In this document: in pieces, positions 56,001 to 64,000 of the stretch
Position numbering within the stretch: position 1 is the first letter of the stretch
Layout of the letters: every line of letters begins with the position of its first letter
NCBI GenBank assembly: GCA_023634235.1
Contig: JAMKCF010000023.1
Location: forward strand, 2,889,001-2,953,000
Origin: Pisaster brevispinus
Lineage: Eukaryota; Echinodermata; Asteroidea; Forcipulatida; Asteriidae
Direction: 5' to 3'
Length of the DNA: 64,000 bases
Program-made: the position numbers and the translations under genes
Notes under the pieces: model-generated
Databases searched by the model: none
What the model was told of the DNA's origin: nothing
The model's input: the letters and a program-made list of their open reading frames with translations, nothing else

Positions 56001-59000
56001 GCTATGCATCTTCCAAAGCTTCAGAGTAGTCTTGTTCAAGTTTCGCCTGAAATGCAGGATAATAACACGATGACACCTGTGAAGCAGTTTGTTCCAAAAG
56101 CTGTTCAAAAGGAAACAGAGATGTTGTCTCAAACAATGCAGGCTTACCCAGATATCAAAGAAGGATCTACCTTCACAGAGGAGCCAAACATCAATGATCA
56201 AGCCTCCCAATATGATGTTGTTGGAAAGCATGTCTCCTTACAGATAGTACCAGAGTTAAAGGATGCTTTCACTTCCTCTGAGCTGATCGTCAAAGAGTTG
56301 ATCGAGTCAGAAACACAATATTTCCTGGAATCAAAGAACTTTGAAACTCAAACTGTAACAACAACAAAAGATCAGGCCTCATATATTGATGTTGCAATGC
56401 AAGAATCTATTTGTCAGACAGAACTTACAGTTGAAGATCTTGAAGAAATGATAGAAAGTCTTAGACAACAACAAGAAGAACTTGTCATGGAAGAAGTGGT
56501 TATTCCCCAACAGCTTGCTCCTGTTCACAGTGAGATGAGTATGCCAGTATGGACAGAAGACATGGAAGTTCAAACTTTCTTGGAAACTGTTCAAAGGAGT
56601 ACCTCTCCCATACTTCAGGAAATGAAAGATGCCATCACACAGTACGAAGCAGAACTTAAACAGTTTGGCGTGCAAGTGAAACCTGATGTCCTACATAAAG
56701 AGATGGAAACTTTTATGGCTACGCTACAGGATGCTGCCATCCAGTATGCTTCCGTCTACAGGGAAGATAAGCCAGTACAGTTTTCACCCAAAGTTTCAGA
56801 GCAAGGAACATCAACACCTCAAACAATATTCAAGGAAAGCTACACTGTGGCCATGTCAGTTCCATATTCATCCAAAACCACACAGGTTGTCATAGAAAAC
56901 AAAGAAATGGGAACAGCACCAGAAACTACACAAGGTGTTACCTTTGTCGACCAAAGCACAGCTATGCATCTTCCAAAGCTTCAGAGTAGTCTTGTTCAAG
57001 TTTCGCCTGAAATGCAGGATAATAACACGATGACACCTGTGAAGCAGTTTGTTCCAAAAGCTGTTCAAAAGGAAACAGAGATGTTGTCTCAAACAATGCA
57101 GGCTTACCCAGATATCAAAGAAGGATCTACCTTCACAGAGGAGCCAAACATCAATGATCAAGCCTCCCAATATGATGTTGTTGGAAAGCATGTCTCCTTA
57201 CAGATAGTACCAGAGTTAAAGGATGCTTTCACTTCCTCTGAGCTGATCGTCAAAGAGTTGATCGAGTCAGAAACACAATATGTCCTGGAATCAAAGAACT
57301 TTGAAACTCAAACAGTAACACCAACAAAAGATCAGGCCTCATATATTGATGTTGGAATGCAAGAATCTATTTGTCAGACAGAACTTACTGTTGAAGATCT
57401 TGAAGAAATGATAGAAAGTCTTAGACAACAACAAGAAGAACTTGTCATGGAAGAAGTGGTTATTCCCCAACAGCTTGCTCCTGTTCACAGTGAGATGAGT
57501 ATGCCAGTATGGACAGAAGACATGGAAGTTCAAACTTTCTTGGAAACAGTTCAAAGGAGTACCTCTCCCATACTTCAGGAAATGAAAGATGCCATCACAC
57601 AGTATGAAGCAGAAATGAAACAGTTTGGCGTGCAAGTGAAACCTGATGTCCTAGATAAAGAGATGGAAACATTTATGGCTACACTCCGGGATGCTGCCAT
57701 CCAGTATGCTTCTGTTTACAGAGAAGATAAGCCAGTACAGTTTTCTCCTGAAGTGTCAGAGCAAGGAACATCAACACCTCAAACAATATTCAAGGAAAGC
57801 TACACTGTAGCCATGTCAATTCCATATTCATCCAAAACCACACAGGTTGTCATAGAAAACAAAGAAAGGGGAACAACACCAGAAACTACACAAGGTGTTA
57901 CCTTTGTCGACCAAAGCACAGCTATGCATCTTCCAAAGCTTCAGAGTAGTCTTGTTCAAGCTTCGCCTGAAATGCAGGATAATAACACGATGACACCTGT
58001 GAAGCAGTTTGTTCCAAAAGCTGTTCAAAAGGAAACAGAGATGTTGTCTCAAACAATGCAGGCTTACCCAGATATCAAAGAAGGATCTACCTTCACAGAG
58101 GAGCCAAACATCAATGATCAAGCCTCCCAATATGATGTTGTTGGAAAGCATGTCTCCTTACAGATAGTACCAGAGTTAAAGGATGCTTTCACTTCCTCTG
58201 AGCTGATCGTCAAAGAGTTGATCGAGTCAGAAACACAATATGTCCTGGAATCAAAGAACTTTGAAACTCAAACAGTAACAACAACAAAAGATCAGGCCTC
58301 ATATATTGATGTTGCAATGCAAGAATCTATTTGTCAGACAGAACTTACTACTGAAGATCTTGAAGAAATGATAGAAAGTCTTAGAAAACAGCAAGAACAA
58401 CTTGTTATGGAAGAAGTGGTTATTCCCCAACAGCTTGCTCCTGTTCACAGTGAGATGAGTATGCCAGTATGGACAGAAGACATGGAAGTTCAAACTTTCT
58501 TGGAAACAGTTCAAAGGAGTACCTCTCCCATACTTCAGGAAATGAAAGATGCCATCACACAGTACGAAGCAGAACTTAAACAGTTTGGCGTGCAAGTGAA
58601 ACCTGATGTTCTACATAAAGATATGGAAACAATTATGGCTACACTCCGGGATGCTGCCATCCAGTATGCTTCCGTCTACAGAGAAGATAAGCCAGTACAG
58701 TTTTCTCCTGAAGTGTCAGAGCAAGGAACATCAACTCCTCAAACAATATTCAAGGAAAACTACACTGTGGCCATGTCAGTTCCATACTCATCCAAAACCA
58801 CACAGGTTGTCATAGAAAACAAAGAAAAGGGAACAGCACCAGAAACTACACAAGGTGTTACCTTTGTCGACCAAAGCACAGCTATGCATCTTCCAAAGCT
58901 TCAGAGTAGTCTTGTTCAAGTTTCGCCTGAAATGCAGGATAATAACACGATGACACCTGTGAAGCAGTTTGTTCCAAAAGCTGTTCAAAAGGAAACAGAG

Positions 59001-62000
59001 ATGTTGTCTCAAACAATGCAGGCTTACCCAGATATCAAAGAAGGATCTACCTTCACAGAGGAGCCAAAAATCAATGATCAAGCCTCCCAATATGATGTTG
59101 TAGGAAAGCATGTCTCCTTGCAGATAGTACCAGAGTTAAAGGATGCTTTCACTTCCTCTGAGCTGATCGTCAAAGAGTTGATCGAGTCAGAAACACAATA
59201 TTTCCTGGAATCAAAGGACTTTGAAGCTCAAATAGTAACAACAACAAAAGATCAGGCCTCATATATTGATGTTGCAATGCAAGAATCTATTTGTCAGACA
59301 GAACTTACAGTTGAAGATCTTGAAGAAATGATAGAAAGTCTTAGACAACAGCAAGAAGAACTTGTCATGGAAGAAGTGGTTATTCCCCAACAGCTTGCTC
59401 CTGTTCACAGTGAGATGAGTATGCCAGTATGGACAGAAGACATGGAAGTTCAAACTTTTTTGGAAACAGTTCAAAGGAGTACCTCTCCCATACTTCAGGA
59501 AGTAAAAGATGCCATCACACAGTATGAAGCAGAACTTAAACAGCTTGGCGTGCAGGTAAAACCTGATGTCCTAGATAAAGAGATGGAAACATTTATGGCT
59601 ACACTACGGGATGCTGCCATTCAGTATGTTTCCCTTAACAAGGAAGACAAACTAACTCAATTTTCTCCTGATGTTCAAGACCAAGGGTCCTCAACAGCAC
59701 AAAAATTGTTCAGGGAAAGCTCCACAGTCACTCAGTCAAATCCGCAGGTTTCTAAAAAGACACAGATTTCGCCAGATAACATTGACAAGTGGACTCAGAG
59801 AGAGGCGTATATGGCAGATGTTCACATTCAGGCTAAACCAATGCTTCAAGATTCACTATGCCAGACAGAAGAGCTCTTGAAGGAAGACATAGAACTTATG
59901 TTAAAACCCTTACAAAGAAGGCAGGTTAGATTGGTATTGAAAACATACGCAGAGACAAAAGAAATTGACATCCAAACAGAGCCAGTCATAATTAAGTCTG
60001 CCGTACCAGATGATGAGAGAGACTCTTGGCTTGACAGTGGCATTGACACAGATGTTCAAACTGAACCAGTTGTTATATTATCCGATGTTGAGTCAGAAAT
60101 TGAAATGATAGATGAGAAGAGTCAAACTTACCAAGTCGATATGATTGATGCTGATATTCAAGTTGAGAGCAGAGAGAAGAAAGATACAATTTCACAAACT
60201 CTTCACGTGCCCCAGTTACCTAAAACTGTACAGACAGAAAGAAAGGTGAATTATGCAAGCACTTCAACAATAACCCCAGTGGCCAAACAGATTTCATCAC
60301 AAACCAGTCGCACAACGATGGTCAGTAAAGGATTTCAGTTTGAGCCAATACCATACCTGACAAATGAAGATATAAATACCCAGACTCCAACTGTACTGAC
60401 TAAGGAGAGAGGAACCCATGTGTTAGATCTACAAGTCAATACTTCAACAACGCAAACCGATGACTTGCCAATTATTGAATCAGAAGTTATTCAAGTAGCA
60501 AGCCTCCAACCTGTAGAGTCGCATATGTCCTTTTTGGTCCCTGAACTAAGTGATGTTTCAGTCCAAGCTAGTGCTGAGGTGATTCATGGAGAAAGTCAAA
60601 CAACTAAAGCCAAAACTACTGATAGGCCATCTTCACCTGGAATCAGTTATTCAGCTGCTGGATCCCAGACTAGCAGTCCTGAGCGTAGAACCACAAACAC
60701 GCAGTATGAAGCAGGTGGCATCCCAATGAAGACACAGACAGACAAAACAATTACAACAAATAGGGGTATTGTAACAGACCAGGTCATATCACAAGACAGT
60801 TGCCTTCAGACCTTCTTGGAAAACAAGCCTGAAATAGTAGACAGGTCAATACAGCATGCCACACTTGTCATCAGTGGACACTCTCAGACGGAGATGACCG
60901 AACTTCAAAATGTAGAAATGCAAACAGACACAGTTGAGGAAGAGTTTGCTTACATGCTACCAGAAGCATTAGAAGCATTTACACAAACAACGAATGAAAT
61001 GGTCAGTGTGGTAGCGCAGACAGAAAGAAAAACCTTCTCTGAACATGGTACTGATGCACCAGTGAGTAGACTGAAGAGTACTGGATCACAGGTGAAACAA
61101 GTAACACAAATGAGAGCTGCCAGCACCCAAACGCAGAAGAATATCACCAGAAGTGAGGGAATGGTTACAAAGGCAATAAATTCTTCAAGTACATCTGTAC
61201 AGACAGATATGATCCCTGTACGCATTGTTGAAGAAGTAATAGCTCCAGTTTATAATCAACAAGTATTTGCTTCCTTTAAACCAGAGACCAAACCCGAATC
61301 ACAAGATTTCTCCACTCAGACTGCAACTCAAACAGTTGAAAAGTCTATTCAGCATGACAGTGAAAATTCACAGGTTAATATTTTCTCAACAAGGGTGATA
61401 AGGGGAGAAGTAACTCCATCAGTTTTAAGTGAGACTTCTTTCACACCAAGAAAGACACATTTCATCAGTCACTTGGAAACATCGGCATATCCAAAGGAAG
61501 AAAGACTGACATATAAGCACTTTGCTCATGTTCCAACACAAGTTAAGCCCGAAGTTGATCATGTCCGTATCCAAGTGCAGCCTACTCAGGATGATCAATC
61601 AACAGCAACTGAAGAACGTATTTGCAGAAATACTGAAGTGCAGACAGACTTCTCAGACGAACCTTTAGAGGAAATAATCAGAGTAAGTCGGGTTCCTGAA
61701 CAACATATGTCATACTTAGACTTGGGTCCAATGCTTGTTGACAGTGGTACACAGGCATACCCGAAAACAAGTGAGCATGGTATGACAACTGTAAAGTCAC
61801 TAGAAGAACAGACATCCTTTCTTGATTTAGGTCCAATCTTACTAGACAATGGCACACAAGCTAGCCCAAAGACCAGAGAGCATGGGATGTTGACTCTGAT
61901 GCCATTTGAACCACTTCCAGCTTGGACTCAAACAGAGCTCTGTACAGAAGACAATGGTGCCCAGTATGAGGGATCTGCTGAGAGTGTCATGAGCCAAACA

Positions 62001-64000
62001 ATACTTGATATACAAGAACAGAGTACATTTACCACCATAGATGTCCGACAGGAAAGCTCACAAGCAACAACCGACAAAAAAGATGCGCAGGTACAAGTTA
62101 AGACTGAAAGGGAGGTCAGTGTGATGACATCTGGCATCCAGACGATTGTCATTCATGAAGAGAAACCTCAAAGGTTGGACATGGCAACCCAGTTCAGACC
62201 TATTAATATTCATCAAGGTACCGTCACTAACAAGGTTACATGTGTCAGTTCCTTCAGTAACACAGACCATGTGAACATGAAACAAGCCATGGTTCAGGTT
62301 TCAATGAAACCAGACACTGCTGCACAAGCAACATCCACACTAAAGAAACAAGTAACGGATTCAACAACTCAGGCGCAGACAACATCTTATGATGCTTCTA
62401 TTCAGCATGATGATCTTCCTGATTTAGCAGACAAGGGTCTCCAGATTAATCCAGTCATGGTTGATGATTCATCAGAAACTGTGCGGTTAAGAAATGTGGA
62501 TCGTCTAACTCAAGTTGATATGGCTAGTGATAGACCCAAAATGAAGGATGCTTCTATACAGCACAGCAAAGAAAGAGTGTCCATGAAACAAGCAACAGTA
62601 CAAGTTGAAATGAAACCTGAGACACATACTCAAGCGACATTGACAACACCCACATACTCAAAGGATTCAACAACTCAGGCGCAGACAACATCTTATGATG
62701 CTTCTATTCAGCATGATGATCTTCCTGATTTAGCAGACAAGGGTCTCCAGATTAATCCAGTCATGGTTGATGATTCATCAGAAACTGTGCGGTTAAGAAA
62801 TGTGGATCGTCTAACTCAAGTTGATATGGATGGGTTACGGACATTAATGAATGATGCTTCTATGCAGCATAGCCCAGTAAAGAAAACAATTGACAAATTA
62901 TCACAGATTTATCCCAATTCCAAGGAAACTGGGGTATCCACTGAGATAACAACTAGTAACATGTCAAGTCAGGCAGAATTCATTGAAGAAATAGAAGTGG
63001 TCCGTGCAGAAAGTGTTGAAAACCAACATTCTGCTTTGTCATTTCCTGAAACTGAAATGGCAGACAGTAGTGTTCAAACATTGAATGATTATGTCGAGCG
63101 AGCATCCTCACCATTTATACTGGAAAAAGTTGACTCTTCCATTCAACATCAACCTTCGTATGAATCACAAAACGTGCAGACAGAACATGACCATGTTGAG
63201 CGAGCATCCTCACCAATTGGACCTGATTACAGGGAGGGTTGGTCTCAGACAAAGTCAAGGACCTCAGAAATTGGACTTCAGATTCAAGGTAAAGTTCAAC
63301 AGGCAAGTTCGCAAGCAACAACAGAAAACAAGGATGTTCAGATGCAAGTGGTAACTGAACAGGTCAAAATAACAACAATTGGCATCCAAACAGCTACTGT
63401 ACATGAAGAAAAGCCCCAGATGATCGAAAAGGGAATGCAGTTCAAACCTACCAATGTTGAGCAGGGCACTCTGACAAAGAAAGTTGGATTCAGTAGCTCA
63501 TTCAGTAACACGGACCAGGTAAACACTAAAGAGGCAATAGTTCAAGTGCAGATGAAACCTAAAATGGAAGAACGATCTACTGTTACTAATTCCACTACTT
63601 TCGTTGAAAGCTCTGTCCAACATCAACCATCTCATGAATCAAAGAATGTGCAGACAGAGTCGGATAATGTTGAGCGAGCATCATCTCCATTGGGTCATGA
63701 TTACATTGAAGGATGGTCTCAGACAAAGTCCACGACTTCAGTTGAAAGCTCGGTCCAACATCAACCATCTCATGAATCACAGAATGTGCAGACAGAACAG
63801 GATAATGTTGAGCGAGCATCTTCTCCATTGGGTCATGATTACATTGAAGGATGGTCACAGACAAAGTCCACAACTTCCATCGAAAGCTCTGTCCAACATC
63901 AACCATCTCATGAATCACAGAATGTGCAGACAGAACAGGATAATGTTGAAAGAGCATCATCTCCATTGGGTCATGATTACATTGAAGGATGGTCTCAGAC
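47053..64000 (+). CDS. Giant membrane-anchored repeat protein, giant second coding exon (partial)
   Basis: Acceptor TTTTGTTTACAG ends at 47052, and the phase joins exon 1 exactly (IPTIG|LIRL). The frame, with codons starting at positions divisible by 3, shows no stop to the window end: 5,648 further codons, so the protein exceeds 6,223 residues. Zone 1 (47055 to about 49,900): modules of an (S/G)(V/I)(I/V)(K/R)L motif followed by a helix such as WSDVLHNVRRILENEYRR. Zone 2 (about 49,900-64,000): disordered-looking Gln/Thr/Ser/Val/Glu-rich sequence packed with TQTD, VQTE, GVQVKPE and TQYE motifs, almost without Cys. It holds the 960-bp, 306-bp and 138-bp repeats. No enzyme fold, zinc finger or further membrane segment is visible. 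The role is unknown; a multivalent cytoplasmic scaffold under the membrane is an inference from architecture. Confidence 0.85.
47310..49745 (+). repeat. Coding repeats: (I/V)(K/R)L strand motif plus amphipathic helix, about 12 units
   Basis: Units carry PTIGVIRLVRP, PTIGVVRLVRP, PTIGVIKLLK, NIGVIKLKR, LGVIQLKG, VSIIKLKK, ISVIKLKK, VSVIKLKK, VSVIKLKG, VAVFKLKG, MAVFKLNA and LGIFKLKG in order. Each is followed by an aromatic-led helix rich in Glu/Arg (for example FKRTLSQLE). Spacing in the best-preserved part is 228-234 bp (motifs at 48099, 48327, 48561 and 48795). The DSFTQSS element is shared between several units. Confidence 0.85.
54640..59760 (+). repeat. 960-bp (320-residue) coding tandem array, 5.3 copies
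   Basis: Exact 960-bp period, seen by the same sequence recurring at 54781, 55741, 56701, 57661 and 58621, with partial units at both ends. Copies differ by only a few substitutions and no frame-breaking indels. Each unit contains DAAIQYASVY, TMTPVKQFVP, TFTEEPNIND, FETQTVTTT (altered in the last), QQQEELVMEE and TSPILQEMKDAITQYEAE. A diverged older relative lies just upstream (about 54,100-54,640), for example TMTPVKQYSQ. Confidence 0.95.
61700..61890 (+). repeat. Short coding duplication (LDLGP unit)
   Basis: SYLDLGPMLVDSGTQA and SFLDLGPILLDNGTQA occur about 100 bp apart, each followed by (Y/S)PKT(S/R)EHGM. A diverged tandem pair of roughly 34 residues. Confidence 0.75.
62358..62830 (+). 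repeat. 306-bp (102-residue) coding duplication
   Basis: About 165 bp starting GATTCAACAACTCAGGCGCA at 62358 recurs at 62664 with no visible difference (DSTTQAQTTSYDASIQHDDL...). The remainder of the unit is diverged, so conversion or recent duplication affected only part of it. Confidence 0.9.
63603..64000 (+). repeat. 138-bp (46-residue) coding tandem array running off the edge
   Basis: Units at 63603, 63741 and 63879 read VESSVQHQPSHESQNVQTEQ then DNVERASSPLGHDYIEGWSQ then TKSTTS. An older relative lies at about 63118-63260 (SSIQHQPSYESQNVQTEHD). The array is still in progress at position 64000, so the copy number is unknown. Confidence 0.95.

Noticed and set aside
54948..59111. Five nearly identical 107-codon and 98-codon minus-strand frames
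   Set aside because: They are antisense shadows of the 960-bp coding repeat; their repetition reflects the plus-strand array, not a gene family.
54640..59760. CRISPR array or satellite DNA
   Set aside because: The repeats are in-frame coding units within a long open exon, without spacer/repeat structure.

Overview
This is a eukaryotic genomic window. It has AT-rich introns of about 0.2-4 kb, GT-AG splicing, tRNA-derived SINEs, MITE-like inverted-repeat elements and a LINE 3' tail. The repeat content and the gene family suggest a marine invertebrate deuterostome, perhaps an echinoderm. That placement is an inference; nothing seen here fixes the species.

Left part (about 0.3-25.3 kb, minus strand). 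This holds the 5' half of a centrosomin-family gene (CDK5RAP2 / PDE4DIP-myomegalin type). I could chain 20 coding exons by reading GT donors, AG acceptors and phase. They give 621 residues in one continuous frame, from an ATG at 25321 down to exon 317-454, and the gene continues off the left edge. The CM1 motif (gamma-tubulin complex binding) is at residues about 59-130, followed by a long coiled coil. The introns hold a 1.8 kb DNA transposon-like element with 38-bp terminal inverted repeats, GGGCCC-ended palindromic MITEs, tRNA-derived SINEs, a LINE 3' end, a 42-bp-arm foldback and a duplicated splice acceptor.

Middle part (about 25.4-44.2 kb). No gene can be modelled with confidence. It contains repeats and MITEs, low-complexity runs and two minus-strand mini-exons (29338-29361 and 42836-42911) that could be alternative first exons or belong to something else.

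Right part (44.3-64.0 kb, plus strand). This is the start of a giant gene that I do not recognise. A 1.7 kb exon encodes a signal peptide-like segment, a tiny Cys-containing ectodomain, one transmembrane helix and an acidic/Ser-rich tail. After a 1.0 kb intron, one exon of at least 16.9 kb stays open to the window edge, giving at least 6,223 residues. The first part of this cytoplasmic region is built of repeated modules, each an (I/V)G(V/I)I(K/R)L strand motif followed by an amphipathic helix. The rest is a Gln/Thr/Val-rich field of short TQT, VQTD, QVKP and QYE motifs. It includes five near-identical 960-bp (320-residue) tandem repeats, a 306-bp duplication and a 138-bp array running off the edge. 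This giant membrane-anchored repeat protein is the best candidate for an undescribed system in the window.
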